A DNA stretch of 63,872 nucleotides from Micromonospora sp. H61 (GTDB lineage: Bacteria; Actinomycetota; Actinomycetes; Mycobacteriales; Micromonosporaceae): assembly GCF_018070325.1 (NCBI RefSeq), contig NZ_JAGPXY010000033.1, positions 1 to 63,872 on the forward strand. Reading direction: 5' to 3'. Of this stretch, positions 6,553 to 15,529 are shown piece by piece (positions within the stretch are counted from its first letter, which is position 1; each line of letters begins with the position of its first letter). The notes beneath the pieces are model-generated. The model saw only the letters and a list, made by a program, of their open reading frames with translations, ran no database searches and was not told the DNA's origin. The translations under genes and the position numbers were made by a program.

Positions 6553-9080
6553 GGGCGACAGTGTTGCGTACCCAGACGACCGCCGCGGCCCGGCGGCCCG
6601 GCCGGCTGATCCTGACCGGCCTGGCGATCCTGGTCGCGTCGTTCGTCGTCTTCGGCACCGTGCTGGTGCAGCAGATCACCGAACGGACCGTGCGGGACAA
6701 CCTGAGCGGCACCCCGTCCGTCACCGAACTGGTGATCGGCAGCGTCGACGTGCCGCCACCCACAGTGATCGACGTGCGGCAGATCCGGGCCGTGCCGGGG
6801 GTGGCCGAGGCGGTGGCCCGGGTCTCGACCGGGGTCTCCATCGGCGAGGGGTACCTCAACCTCCAGTCCGATCCGGGCACCGGCCCGCTGAGCACGGTCC
6901 GAGTCATCGAGGGCAGCTACCCGGATCAGCCCGGCGAGATCGCGATCACGCCGCGCACCGCCGAACGGCTCGGGCTCTCGGTCGGCACCACCACCAGCGG
7001 CACGGGCGGTGAACTCACCACGCCCGCCCCACTCACCGTGACCGGCGTGGTGGAGACCAGCGCCGACGCCGGCTACGACGCGTACGCCCCGGACAGCGCC
7101 CTGATCGCCTGGGCGCGCCTGACGACTGTGGAGCGCGTCGACGTGCGGGTGGCGCCCGGCGCCTCGACCGACGCGGTCCGTCAACGGGTGACCGCAGCGG
7201 TCGCCGGCCAGCCGATCCGCTCCGGCGCCGAGGTGCGCGAGGCCGAGGCCCAGGCGGCGGCCCAACAGGTCGGGAGACTCTTCATCCTGGTCGGCATGTT
7301 CGTCTCCATCGCTGTCGTCGCGGCCGCGCTGGTGGTCACCTCGACCTTCCGCATCGTCTTCGCGCAGCGGATGCGGCAGCTCGCGCTGCTGCGGGCGGTC
7401 GGTGCGAGTCGGGCCACACTGGTCGCGGCCTTGACCGCCGAGGGAGCCCTGACCGGGCTGGTCGCCGGCGTCGTCGGGGTCGCCAGCGCCCTCACCCTCG
7501 GGTACGCGCTGCCGGCGATCATGCGCGCCGCCGGCCACGCGGTCTCCTCGCCGGGCCTGCCACTGGTGGAGGCGGTCACTGTGGTGATCGGCGCCGTCGT
7601 GATCACCGTGCTGGCCGTGCTGGCACCGGCGCTGTCGGCCGCCCGGGTCTCCCCGCTGGAGGCACTGCGGGCGGCGAGCGTCACCGCCGGCCGTCGCGGC
7701 ATCGGCCTGCTGCGTCTGGTCTTCGGGCTGCTCCTGGCCGTCGGCGCGATCCTGGCGGCGGTCGGGACGATCAGCCAGTTGCCGAAGCCGGAGCAGTCGG
7801 ACTACGACCCGTCGATACCGCTGCTCCTGCTGGTCGGGTCCGGCGCGTTGGCGTTCTTCGCGCTGGTGGCTCTCGGCCCGCTACTGGTGCGCCCGGTGCT
7901 GGCCGTTGTGGGTTGGCCGCTGCGCCAGCTCGGGCCGGTCGGGCGGATGTCGGTCGGCGGGATCGGCGGGACGCCGCGCCGCGCCGCCGCGGTCTCCGTC
8001 GTGGTCGCCCTGGGCGTGACCCTGATCTCAGGGGTGGTCATCGGCGGCGCGTCCTTGCAGATTCTCGCCGACCGCGAGATGGCGCTCTCGGCCCCTACCG
8101 ACTTCGAGGTCACCAGCAACGGTGGGACGCTGCCGCCGGCCGTCGTGACCCGGGCCGAGGCGGCACACGGCGCGCTGGCGAATGTGGTGCCGTACCGGAT
8201 GGTCGGCGACGTCACGCTGCTGCGCGGCGGCGACAAGCTCGGCGACGTCGAGTCCGGTTATCCGACCAGCGACCTGGACCTGGGCGCGTTGCCGAGCACC
8301 GGTGCCCTGGACGTGGCCCAGGGCACCCTGGCCGATCGTGGCCCCGGCCGGATCGTGCTCAACAGCTGGGTCGCGCGGGACGCGGGTCTGCGGGCCGGCG
8401 ACACGGTCACGCTCGCCGTCGCCACCGGCAGTGTCGACGTGCGGGTGGCAGCGGTCCTGCCCGGCGACGGGCCGCTGCACGCCGGCATTCTCGCCGATCC
8501 GGCCGACCTGGACCGGCTCGGTGTGCCGGCCGCGTACACCGGTCTGCTGGCCGACGCGGCCGGGGCCGGCGAGGACGGTCGTACCGCCGGCGTGCGGGCG
8601 CTGCGGCAGGCGATCGGGGGCAGCGACGGGGTGGGCCTCGCGGTGCTCGCCGACGAACGGGACCGCAACGACGCGTTGGTGCGCACCCTGGTCTGGATCG
8701 CTGTCGGTCTGGTCAGCCTGACCGTGCTGATCGCTGTGGTCGGCGTGGGCTCCACGACCGCGCTCTCGGTGGTGGAGCGGGTACGCGAGTCCGGGTTGCT
8801 CCGGGCGATCGGGCTGTCCCGGCCCGGTCTGCGCACCATGCTGACCGTCGAGTCCGGCCTGTACGGGGTGATCGGCGCGACCATCGGCCTGGTGCTCGGC
8901 ATTCCGTACGCCTGGTTGGCGGTCCAGACCCTCGGGATCGAGGCGCCGCTGACCGCGCCGGTGCTGCCGTTGGCCGGGCTCTTCGTGGTGCTGGTCGGGC
9001 TGACCGCGCTGGCCGGGGTGCTACCGGCCCGTCGGGCGTCGCGGGTCAGCCCGGTGGAGGCGCTGGGGGCCGACAACTGA
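6549..9080 (+). CDS. FtsX/MacB-type ABC permease, large duplicated form
   Basis: 843-residue membrane protein. One N-terminal helix (about 15-40) and a periplasmic MacB-type domain (to about 235) are followed by a first FtsX block of four helices (about 240-380), a further helical pair, a second extracytoplasmic domain (about 500-690) and a second FtsX block (about 710-840) ending in PARRASRVSPVEALGADN. The PVEAL-type ending occurs in both blocks (SPLEALRAAS), showing internal duplication. This architecture is the usual actinomycete partner of MacB-like ATPases that act by mechanotransmission rather than classic transport. Co-translated with the ATPase through a four-base overlap. Confidence 0.92.
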   Translation: MRATVLRTQTTAAARRPGRLILTGLAILVASFVVFGTVLVQQITERTVRDNLSGTPSVTELVIGSVDVPPPTVIDVRQIRAVPGVAEAVARVSTGVSIGEGYLNLQSDPGTGPLSTVRVIEGSYPDQPGEIAITPRTAERLGLSVGTTTSGTGGELTTPAPLTVTGVVETSADAGYDAYAPDSALIAWARLTTVERVDVRVAPGASTDAVRQRVTAAVAGQPIRSGAEVREAEAQAAAQQVGRLFILVGMFVSIAVVAAALVVTSTFRIVFAQRMRQLALLRAVGASRATLVAALTAEGALTGLVAGVVGVASALTLGYALPAIMRAAGHAVSSPGLPLVEAVTVVIGAVVITVLAVLAPALSAARVSPLEALRAASVTAGRRGIGLLRLVFGLLLAVGAILAAVGTISQLPKPEQSDYDPSIPLLLLVGSGALAFFALVALGPLLVRPVLAVVGWPLRQLGPVGRMSVGGIGGTPRRAAAVSVVVALGVTLISGVVIGGASLQILADREMALSAPTDFEVTSNGGTLPPAVVTRAEAAHGALANVVPYRMVGDVTLLRGGDKLGDVESGYPTSDLDLGALPSTGALDVAQGTLADRGPGRIVLNSWVARDAGLRAGDTVTLAVATGSVDVRVAAVLPGDGPLHAGILADPADLDRLGVPAAYTGLLADAAGAGEDGRTAGVRALRQAIGGSDGVGLAVLADERDRNDALVRTLVWIAVGLVSLTVLIAVVGVGSTTALSVVERVRESGLLRAIGLSRPGLRTMLTVESGLYGVIGATIGLVLGIPYAWLAVQTLGIEAPLTAPVLPLAGLFVVLVGLTALAGVLPARRASRVSPVEALGADN

Positions 9081-9085
9081 GCACC

Positions 9086-9125
9086 GCCGTGGGGTGACGC
9101 CGCGCCTTCGGCGCCACCCCACGGC
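9086..9125. terminator. Bidirectional hairpin terminator
   Basis: A long stem (GCCGTGGGGTG paired with CACCCCACGGC, continued by GCGCC/GGCGC) lies between the convergent permease and alginate-lyase genes, placed to stop both. Confidence 0.75.
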
Positions 9126-9132
9126 AGCATGG

Positions 9133-10743
9133 TCAGTTGGGGTTGTTGGCGTGGGTCAGCGTCTCCCAGGCGACGAAGAGGTTGTTGGTTCCGGCCGGAC
9201 GTTGTTGCAGCGTGAGGGTCTGGGTGTTGGTCATGACGTTGCCCAGCCGGGTGCTCATCGCGTTGAAGCCGACCTCGGTGATCGGCCCGAGGCCCCGGGT
9301 GAGGCTGCCACCGCAGAGCCAGGAGGGCGGCGCCTCGCCGAGCTGGTAGCGCGAGTGGAATCCCAGCGCCTGACGCAGCCGCTCACCGACCTGTGGGTAC
9401 AGGTCCCGTCCCTGGATCCGGGAGGTCTCCGCGACGTGTGAGATGGCGGAGATCCCGTATCCGGTGTGGACGAAGTCGCGGCAGGTTTCCTGCGCGAGGC
9501 CGGCGACGAAGGTGGACTGACCCTGCCAGTAGCCGATGATCTCCGCGCTGGTGTCCAGGCCGCTGCCGGGCATCGTGTACGGCAACGCGCCATCGCTGGG
9601 CAGGTAGACGAAGGCCCGGGTGCGGTTGAGGAAGCGGCTGACCGCCGCGTCGTAGGCGGACCGGTCCTCCAGGAAGACCGAGATGCCGACGGCGGCCTCC
9701 ATCATTGTCAGTTCCCAGTTGCCGTTGCTGTTCGAGCCGTTGCGCACCACCGGCAGGTAGACGTTGCGCAGCATGGTGGCGAAGCGGTTGGCGTTGGGCC
9801 AACTCGTGTACGTGTACTTGATGATCTCGGCGGCCCGGGGCCAGACCGAGGCGGCCCAGCCCGTCTGCAGTGGGGCGTTGCTGCCGGTGTGGGCGGTGAT
9901 GGTGGCCGACCACGCATCCATGATCTGGATCGACTTCTGCGCGTACCGGGCGTCGCCGGTGACGTACCAGGCGAGCGCGTCGGTGTACGCCGCGATCGCG
10001 TCCTCCCGCTCGTCGGTGCAGCCGTTGTTCGGGTTGGAGTAGGAACCGCACTCGACCACCGAACGGGGCGCCGGTGTGCGCGACAGGGAGGCGTACCGGC
10101 TGCTCATCATCTGGTTGTAGGCCGCCGCCCACGGCTGTGCGCCGGCCTGCACCCGGCCGCGGACGAAGTCGAGCTGGCCTCGGCTGACCAGCACGCCGGG
10201 GTGGGTGAAACCACCGGAGGGCGGTGGTGTGCCGCCGCCGGTGGGCAGCGCCCAGGTCTGGTTGGCGGTGCCGGTGCAGCTCCAGATCTGCAGCGGGGTG
10301 CCGTCGGCCGAGCTGGGACCGGTCGCGTCGAGGCACTTGCCCGAGGTCGGGTTGACCAGTTGTCCGGCGCTGGGCGACCACTGCTGCGCTCCGGTGCCGT
10401 TGCAGTCGTAGATCTGCACCCGGGCACCGTTGGCGGTGCTGGCGGCGGCGATGTCGAGACACTTGCCCAGCGCTCGGATCGTGCCGTCGTCGGCCACCGT
10501 CCACTGTTGCGCGGTGGAGCCGTTGCAGGTGAAGAGCTGCACCGGTGTGTTGTTGGCCGGGTTCGCGGCGGCCACGTCGACGCACTTGCCGCCGTACCCG
10601 GTGATGGCGCCGGTCGCGGCTGCGATGGCGGGCGATGCGCCGACGACCAGGCCGGTCGGTACGGCGAGCAGGGCCGCGGCGAGCGCGGAGGTCAGTCTGA
10701 TGCGGGGGCGGCGGGGCAGGAGCCCGGCCGATCGTCGCGCCAT
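9133..10743 (-). CDS. Secreted ricin-lectin / alginate lyase-family protein
   Basis: Extracellular polysaccharide-degrading enzyme, 536 residues. Signal peptide at about 1-41 (Arg-rich start, LAAALLAVPTGLVV, Ala-X-Ala before ATGAITGYGG). Ricin-type beta-trefoil (CBM13) at about 45-165 shows three repeats with CVDVAAA, CLDIAAA, CLDATGP and the QQW/QTW ends. A short PTGGGTPPPSGG linker leads to an alginate-lyase superfamily (alpha/alpha-toroid) domain at about 180-536, with SNGNWELTMMEAAV and YWQGQSTFVAGLAQETCRDFVHTGYG as the helical core. Exact polymer is not certain; PL5/PL38-like folds act on uronic-acid polymers. Ribosome site GGAAGGA precedes the ATG, and an inverted repeat upstream may be its operator. 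Confidence 0.85.
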   Translation of the reverse strand: MARRSAGLLPRRPRIRLTSALAAALLAVPTGLVVGASPAIAAATGAITGYGGKCVDVAAANPANNTPVQLFTCNGSTAQQWTVADDGTIRALGKCLDIAAASTANGARVQIYDCNGTGAQQWSPSAGQLVNPTSGKCLDATGPSSADGTPLQIWSCTGTANQTWALPTGGGTPPPSGGFTHPGVLVSRGQLDFVRGRVQAGAQPWAAAYNQMMSSRYASLSRTPAPRSVVECGSYSNPNNGCTDEREDAIAAYTDALAWYVTGDARYAQKSIQIMDAWSATITAHTGSNAPLQTGWAASVWPRAAEIIKYTYTSWPNANRFATMLRNVYLPVVRNGSNSNGNWELTMMEAAVGISVFLEDRSAYDAAVSRFLNRTRAFVYLPSDGALPYTMPGSGLDTSAEIIGYWQGQSTFVAGLAQETCRDFVHTGYGISAISHVAETSRIQGRDLYPQVGERLRQALGFHSRYQLGEAPPSWLCGGSLTRGLGPITEVGFNAMSTRLGNVMTNTQTLTLQQRPAGTNNLFVAWETLTHANNPN

Positions 10744-10771
10744 GTGGGGGTCCTTCCGGGGCGGCGAAACA

Positions 10772-10798
10772 ACTGTAAAGTGTGTTAATCATTACAGT
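10772..10798. promoter_or_regulatory. Inverted repeat, possible operator of the lyase gene
   Basis: ACTGTAA (10772-10778) and TTACAGT (10792-10798) form an inverted repeat in a markedly A/T-rich patch just upstream of the secreted lyase start. Position and symmetry suggest a repressor site overlapping its promoter. The regulator is unknown. Confidence 0.45.
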
Positions 10799-10839
10799 CA
10801 TACACACCGATATCAATGTCTTCGTCGCCACGGATGCCG

Positions 10840-11262
10840 TTACGGGTGCATGGACGCGCCCTTGAGTACCTTGTCCACCACGTTGCGCGGCGCGTGCAGG
10901 GCCAGGCCCACCAGGTCGAGCTTCTCCCGTCCGACCGCCCGAACGGCGGCGCGGTTGTCCCGGTCGTTGCCGGTGGCGAACAACTCGGCGGTGAAGATCG
11001 CCAGCCGCAGGCCACGGGCGAGGGCGCGCGAGTGCGCGCCGACCAAGGTTGCCCGGTCCCCGGCGAAGACCAGCACCGGCTGGCCGAACATCGGCAGGTA
11101 GCTGGTGCCGTCCGCGTCGCGGTACTCCTCGCCGACCAGCTCCGGCAGCGTGCTCGCGATGCCGCTGACCAGGAAAGCGGTAATGTTCAGCCGTTGCCAG
11201 CTCGCCAGGTCGTTGCGGAGCAGTACGGCGATCTTGGTGGGAAAGCGGATCGGTTCGGTCAT
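10840..11262 (-). CDS. DUF2000 family protein
   Basis: 140 residues from the ATG at 11262 (MTEPIRFPTKIAVLLRND); an upstream in-frame ATG at 11292 would run through the divergent promoter. DUF2000 proteins are small soluble alpha/beta proteins with a peptidyl-tRNA hydrolase 2-like fold and no established function. Seen: the N-terminal strand KIAVLLRNDLASWQRLN, the central YLPMFGQPVLVFAG and the C-terminal VGLALHAPRNVVDKVLKGA, where the ALHAPRNVVDKV motif is the family's most recognisable stretch. Divergent from an AraC regulator, a pairing common for this family, so it is probably controlled by it. Confidence 0.85.
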   Translation of the reverse strand: MTEPIRFPTKIAVLLRNDLASWQRLNITAFLVSGIASTLPELVGEEYRDADGTSYLPMFGQPVLVFAGDRATLVGAHSRALARGLRLAIFTAELFATGNDRDNRAAVRAVGREKLDLVGLALHAPRNVVDKVLKGASMHP

Positions 11263-11312
11263 GGCGTCGAGCCTGCCCGCCCCGACGCCCACCGGTCTTG
11301 TACGTTCTTAGC

Positions 11313-12116
11313 GTGGACACCCGCCCGGCGGGCTCGCACGTCAGCGCGTGGCGACCCGCGGTAGCCGGGGTCGCCGAGGTCTTCCACGCCCATTTCGTCG
11401 ATCACGCCTACCCCCGGCACATCCACGAGGTGTGGACGCTGTTGATCGTCGACGACGGCGCGGTCCGCTTCGACCTGGACCGGCACCGGCACGGCGCGCT
11501 GCGCACGTCGGTCACCCTGCTGCCGCCGTACGTGCCGCACGACGGCAGCTCCGCCACACCCGACGGCTTCCGCAAGCGGGTCCTGTACCTCGACACCTCG
11601 GCGCTCGACGCCGAGCTGGTCGGCCGGGCCGTCGACGAGCCGGACCTGGCCGATCCGCAGCTGCGCGATCGGGTCCACCACCTGCACCAGGTGCTCGCCG
11701 CACCCGGTGACGAGTTCGAGGCCGAGAGCCGGCTCGCGTTCATCCTGGACCGGCTCCGCCGCCAGCTCCGCCAGCGCTCCCCGGCCGCTGTCCAGCCTCC
11801 CGGACGCGGCCTCGCGGTGCGACTACGGGAGCTGCTGGACGCCCGGACCGTCGAGGGCGTCACGCTGGGGGAGGCCGCGGAGCTGCTGCACGCCCACCCG
11901 ACCCACCTGGTCCGGACGTTCACGCAGGTGCACGGCGTGCCACCGCACACGTACCTGACCGGCCGTCGGGTCGACCTGGCGCGTCGCCTGCTCCTCGCCG
12001 GGCAGCGGCCCGTCGAGACCGCCGTCGCGGCCGGGTTCTTCGACCAGGCGCACCTGACCCGCCACTTTCGGCGCTACCTGGGCGTCAGCCCGGCCCGTTA
12101 CCCCCGCCCGAGCTGA
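11313..12116 (+). CDS. AraC-family transcriptional regulator with cupin domain
   Basis: 267 residues from the GTG at 11313. N-terminal AraC-type cupin sensor at about 15-150 (HAHFVDHAYPRHIHEVWTL holds the metal/ligand-like His residues) and a C-terminal AraC DNA-binding domain with two helix-turn-helices at about 175-265 (TLGEAAELLHAHPTHLVRTFTQVHG and VETAVAAGFFDQAHLTRHFRRYLG). The gene is probably leaderless: a TACGTT box at 11301-11306 stands six bases before the GTG and no ribosome site is present. A TTG at 11298 is a possible but less likely start. Divergent from the DUF2000 gene, its likely target. Confidence 0.9.
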   Translation: MDTRPAGSHVSAWRPAVAGVAEVFHAHFVDHAYPRHIHEVWTLLIVDDGAVRFDLDRHRHGALRTSVTLLPPYVPHDGSSATPDGFRKRVLYLDTSALDAELVGRAVDEPDLADPQLRDRVHHLHQVLAAPGDEFEAESRLAFILDRLRRQLRQRSPAAVQPPGRGLAVRLRELLDARTVEGVTLGEAAELLHAHPTHLVRTFTQVHGVPPHTYLTGRRVDLARRLLLAGQRPVETAVAAGFFDQAHLTRHFRRYLGVSPARYPRPS

Positions 12117-12122
12117 GTGGGG

Positions 12123-12971
12123 TCAGACGCGCTGGCCGCCGATGACGGCGAGCAGGCGCAGCTTCTCGTCACTCGGCGACCCGGGTACGGCGGTGAAGAC
12201 CAACAGTGTCTGTGACTGGTCGGGATCCACCAGCGTCTGGCAGTGCAACTCCAACGCCCCGACCTCCGGGTGGACGAAGTGCTTGGGCGGGCAGTAGCCG
12301 GCGGGCACCGGGTGCTCCCGCCACAGTTGCGCGAACTCCGGGCTCCTGGCCAGCAGGTCGTCGACGAGCGCGGCGGCCCGCGAGCCGCGCCCGTCGCGGC
12401 TGTAGGAGGCATGCAGGTGTGCCACGAGGAGTCGACTCTGCGTCTCGTGGTCCTGCACCGGGTGCAGCTGCCGTGCCGTCGGGTCGGTGAACCAGCGGTG
12501 GTGCGCGCTGCGCGCCAACCCGCTGTACCGGGTCTCGTCACCGAGCAGGGCGACAGCCGGCGCGGTCTGCGCCAGGGTCTCGCCGAGGTGGTTCACCACC
12601 TGGGCGGGAGTGTCGTGCATCCGGTCGAGAATGCGCATCATCCCCGGGTTGACGTGGTCGGCCCGGACCGCGCGGTGTGGGACGGCGTGACCGGCGAGCT
12701 GGAACAGGTGGTCCCGTTCGGCGAGGGAGAGCCGCAGGCCCCGGGCCAGGGCGGCGAGCATCTGCTCCGACGGGTGCGGCCCGCGCTGCTGCTCCAACCG
12801 GCTGTAGTAGTCGGTGGACATTCCGCTCAACGTGGCGACTTCCTCGCGCCGCAGCCCTCCGGTGCGCCGGCGCGGGCCCCGGGGCAACCCGACGTCCTCG
12901 GGCTGGAGCGCCTCTCGGCGGGTGCGCAGGAAGCTGGCGAGTTGGGCGCGGTCCACGGTTTCTCCGATCAC
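12123..12971 (-). CDS. XRE regulator with MmyB-type ligand domain
   Basis: 282 residues, GTG start at 12971. Helix-turn-helix at about 10-85 (LGLRREEVATLSGMSTDYYSRLEQQRG-like arrangement) followed by the MmyB-like PAS-fold domain at about 105-275, whose family marks NHLGETLAQTAPAVALLGD and AELHCQTLVDPDQSQ-type stretches are visible. In this family the C-terminal domain binds fatty-acid-like ligands and the usual targets are oxidoreductase genes. It converges with the AraC gene and stands 83 bp upstream-to-downstream of the aldehyde dehydrogenase end, so its target is not evident from position. Confidence 0.9.
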   Translation of the reverse strand: MIGETVDRAQLASFLRTRREALQPEDVGLPRGPRRRTGGLRREEVATLSGMSTDYYSRLEQQRGPHPSEQMLAALARGLRLSLAERDHLFQLAGHAVPHRAVRADHVNPGMMRILDRMHDTPAQVVNHLGETLAQTAPAVALLGDETRYSGLARSAHHRWFTDPTARQLHPVQDHETQSRLLVAHLHASYSRDGRGSRAAALVDDLLARSPEFAQLWREHPVPAGYCPPKHFVHPEVGALELHCQTLVDPDQSQTLLVFTAVPGSPSDEKLRLLAVIGGQRV

Positions 12972-13054
12972 TGCATGCCGGCTGTCGACCGGCGCATCGA
13001 GTGCAACAGGGGAGACCCGGCAGGGTGTTCCGCCTCCCGGGCCGTCCCGTGCCG

Positions 13055-14479
13055 TCAGCGCTGGATGGACTTGGTCTCCAGGAACTCCTCCAGCCCGAAG
13101 CGGCCGAACTCGCGGCCGTTGCCGGAGTGCTTGTAGCCGCCGAACGGGGCGAGCGGGTTCCAGTGGCCGGCGTTCACGTCGACCTGGCCAACGCGCAGCC
13201 GCCGGGCGATCGCCAGCGCGTGCTCCGGCTCACCGAAGACGCCGCTGGTCAGGCCGTACAGCGTGCCGTTGGCGATGGCCACGGCCTCCTCCTCGTCGGC
13301 GTAGGGGATGATCGTCAGCACCGGGCCGAAGATCTCCTCCTGGGCGATCGCGGAGGCCGGGTCGACGTCGGCGAAGATCGTCGGCTGGACGTAGGCCCCG
13401 ACGGTCAGCCCCTCGGGCCGCTGCGGGCCGCCGAACACGAGCCGGGCGCCGTCGGTGATGCCCCGCTCGATGTAGCCGACGACCTTCTGCCGGTGGGCCT
13501 CGGAGGCCATCGGGCCGATCCGGGTGGCCTCGTCGCCCGGGTCGCCGACGGTGTACTGCTTCGCGGCCTCGACGGCCAACGCCACGGCCTCGTCCTGCCG
13601 GGAGGCGGGCACCAGCATCCGCGGCCACGCGCCGCAGACCTGACCGCCGTTGCTGAACGCCATCATGAGACCCCGCTCGACAGCGGCGGGCAGGTCGGCG
13701 TCGTCGAGGATGATGTTCGCGCCCTTGCCACCCAGCTCCAGCGCGACCCGCTTGACGGTCGCCGCGGCCACCGCGGAGATCCGCTGCCCCGCCCGGGTGG
13801 AGCCGGTGAACGAGATCATGTCGATGTCCGGGTGGGCGGAGATCGCCTCACCGACGGTCGCGCCGGTGCCGTAGACGACGTTGAAGACACCCGCCGGTAC
13901 GCCGGCCTCGGCGGCGGCCTCGGCGAGGACGCGCGCGGTCAGCGGGGCGTTCTCGGACGGCTTGAAGACCATCGTGTTGCCGGCGAGCAGGGCCGGCGCC
14001 AGCTTGGAGACGATCTGCTGAAGCGGGAAGTTCCACGGCGTGATCGCGCCGACCACGCCGATCGGCTCGCGGACGATCAGCGAGTTGCCGACCTCCTCGG
14101 CCCAGGCGAAGTCGTCGGCCAGACCGGCGACGGACTCGACCACAGCGGCCGGGAACGCGACCTGGGCGGTGCGGGACATACCGATCGGAGAGCCCATCTC
14201 GGCGGTGATCGCCTGGGCGATCTCCTCCGTGCGGGCGGCCAGGCCGGCGCCGAGGCGGCGCAGCACGTCCGCCCGGTGCTGCGGCGTGGTCGCCGACCAG
14301 GCCGCAAAGGCGGCTCGGGCGGCGGCGACGGCGCTGTCGACGTCGTCGGCGGTGCCGGCCGGGGTCTCGGCGACGACCTCGCCGGTGGCTGGGTTCACGA
14401 CGGGAAGGGTGCCGGCGGAGCCGGTGACGGTCTCGCCACCGATCCAGTGGCCGGCGACGGTGTAGGTGGAAGGTGCCAT
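13055..14479 (-). CDS. NAD(P)-dependent aldehyde dehydrogenase
   Basis: 474 residues. Oxidises an aldehyde to the acid. Seen: TPWNFPL (cofactor site), KPSENAPLTA, SFTGSTRAGQRI, the general-base Glu in LELGGKGANI, the nucleophilic Cys in FSNGGQVCGAWPR, and the C-terminal EEIFGPVLT and FGGYKHSGNGRE. The segment after the catalytic Cys (GAWPRMLV) differs from the common GQVCxAxTR. ATG at 14479 preceded by GGAAGG. Same strand as the MDR reductase and ring-cleavage genes upstream (84-bp gap), so likely the last gene of that catabolic operon. Substrate is probably a ring-fission or side-chain aldehyde. Confidence 0.93.
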   Translation of the reverse strand: MAPSTYTVAGHWIGGETVTGSAGTLPVVNPATGEVVAETPAGTADDVDSAVAAARAAFAAWSATTPQHRADVLRRLGAGLAARTEEIAQAITAEMGSPIGMSRTAQVAFPAAVVESVAGLADDFAWAEEVGNSLIVREPIGVVGAITPWNFPLQQIVSKLAPALLAGNTMVFKPSENAPLTARVLAEAAAEAGVPAGVFNVVYGTGATVGEAISAHPDIDMISFTGSTRAGQRISAVAAATVKRVALELGGKGANIILDDADLPAAVERGLMMAFSNGGQVCGAWPRMLVPASRQDEAVALAVEAAKQYTVGDPGDEATRIGPMASEAHRQKVVGYIERGITDGARLVFGGPQRPEGLTVGAYVQPTIFADVDPASAIAQEEIFGPVLTIIPYADEEEAVAIANGTLYGLTSGVFGEPEHALAIARRLRVGQVDVNAGHWNPLAPFGGYKHSGNGREFGRFGLEEFLETKSIQR

Positions 14480-14563
14480 GGACCGACCGTCGCACCGCTG
14501 CCGAACCCCAACCAGGTGCGGTTTATCCACGGTTCCGCGATCCCTGGCTGGGGCCCGGCCCCC

Positions 14564-15529
14564 TCAGAGCGCGAGGACGATCCGGCCGGCTGTGGTGCCG
14601 GCGCCCTGCCGGGCCCAGGCGTCCGCGACGGCGTCGAACGGCACTGTCTCGTGGTCGACGGTGAGCCGGCCGGCCGCCGCGTGCCCGGCCACCACTGTCA
14701 GCGCCGCGGCCCGCTCGCCGGCCGACAACCCGTTGTTCGTGTAGCCGACCATCCGCAGTGCGCCGCTGCGCAGCACGGCGGACTCGATGGGTGCTGTCGC
14801 GCCGGCCGCGCTACCCAGGTTGACCAGCCGCCCACCCGGGCGCAGCACCCGCAGCGCCGCCGCTGCCGGGACACCGAAGACCGGGTCGAGGACGAGGTCG
14901 ACCGGCCCGTCGGCGGCGTGGCGCAGCCGGTCGGCCACCGACACGACATCGTCGTCGGGGAGCAGCGGGACCGAGACGGCGGCACCGAGCTTCTCGGCTC
15001 GGGCCCGCGCCGCGGCGGACCGGGCGACGGCGATGACCCGGCGGGCGCCGCCGAGCAGGGCGAGCTGGACGGCGGCCTGACCGACCACACCCCCGGCGCC
15101 GAGCACGATGACCTGTTCGCCGGCCGCCAGGCCGCCGGCGTGGGTCAGCGCCGCGTGCGCGGCGACCGCGGAGAGGCCGAGGGCCGCGAGCAGGGTCAGC
15201 GGTACGCCGGCCGGCAGCGCCACCACGTCGACGGTGGGGACTGTGACAGTGGTCGCCATGCTGCCGTCGACACCGGAGCGCATCCCGGCCGACGTGCCGA
15301 ACCAGACCGCTGTGCCGTCGGCGAGCCGACCGACCCCCTGCACACCCGGCACGTACGGGGTGCTCGGCGGCCCGAAGTAGCTGGTGCCGCTGGCGCAGAG
15401 CACGTCCAGCGGGGTGATCGGCACGGCCTCGACGGTGACCGCCACCGCGCCGTCGGCCGGCACCGGCGCCGGCCGCTCGGCGATCGTCGGTGCGACGCCG
15501 CAGGTGGTGAGCACTGCCGCGCGGATCAC
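14564..15529 (-). CDS. Zinc-type MDR alcohol dehydrogenase/quinone reductase
   Basis: 321 residues from GTG at 15529. Medium-chain reductase fold: GroES-like N-terminal domain, Rossmann domain with VIVLGAGGVVGQAAVQLA (about 140-158) and a shortened N-terminus lacking the catalytic zinc Cys/His set, as in the quinone-oxidoreductase branch. The GTG overlaps the LigA-like stop by four bases (GTGA), so the two are translated together. Likely reduces or oxidises an intermediate of the ring-cleavage route; substrate not deducible. Confidence 0.85.
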   Translation of the reverse strand: MIRAAVLTTCGVAPTIAERPAPVPADGAVAVTVEAVPITPLDVLCASGTSYFGPPSTPYVPGVQGVGRLADGTAVWFGTSAGMRSGVDGSMATTVTVPTVDVVALPAGVPLTLLAALGLSAVAAHAALTHAGGLAAGEQVIVLGAGGVVGQAAVQLALLGGARRVIAVARSAAARARAEKLGAAVSVPLLPDDDVVSVADRLRHAADGPVDLVLDPVFGVPAAAALRVLRPGGRLVNLGSAAGATAPIESAVLRSGALRMVGYTNNGLSAGERAAALTVVAGHAAAGRLTVDHETVPFDAVADAWARQGAGTTAGRIVLAL

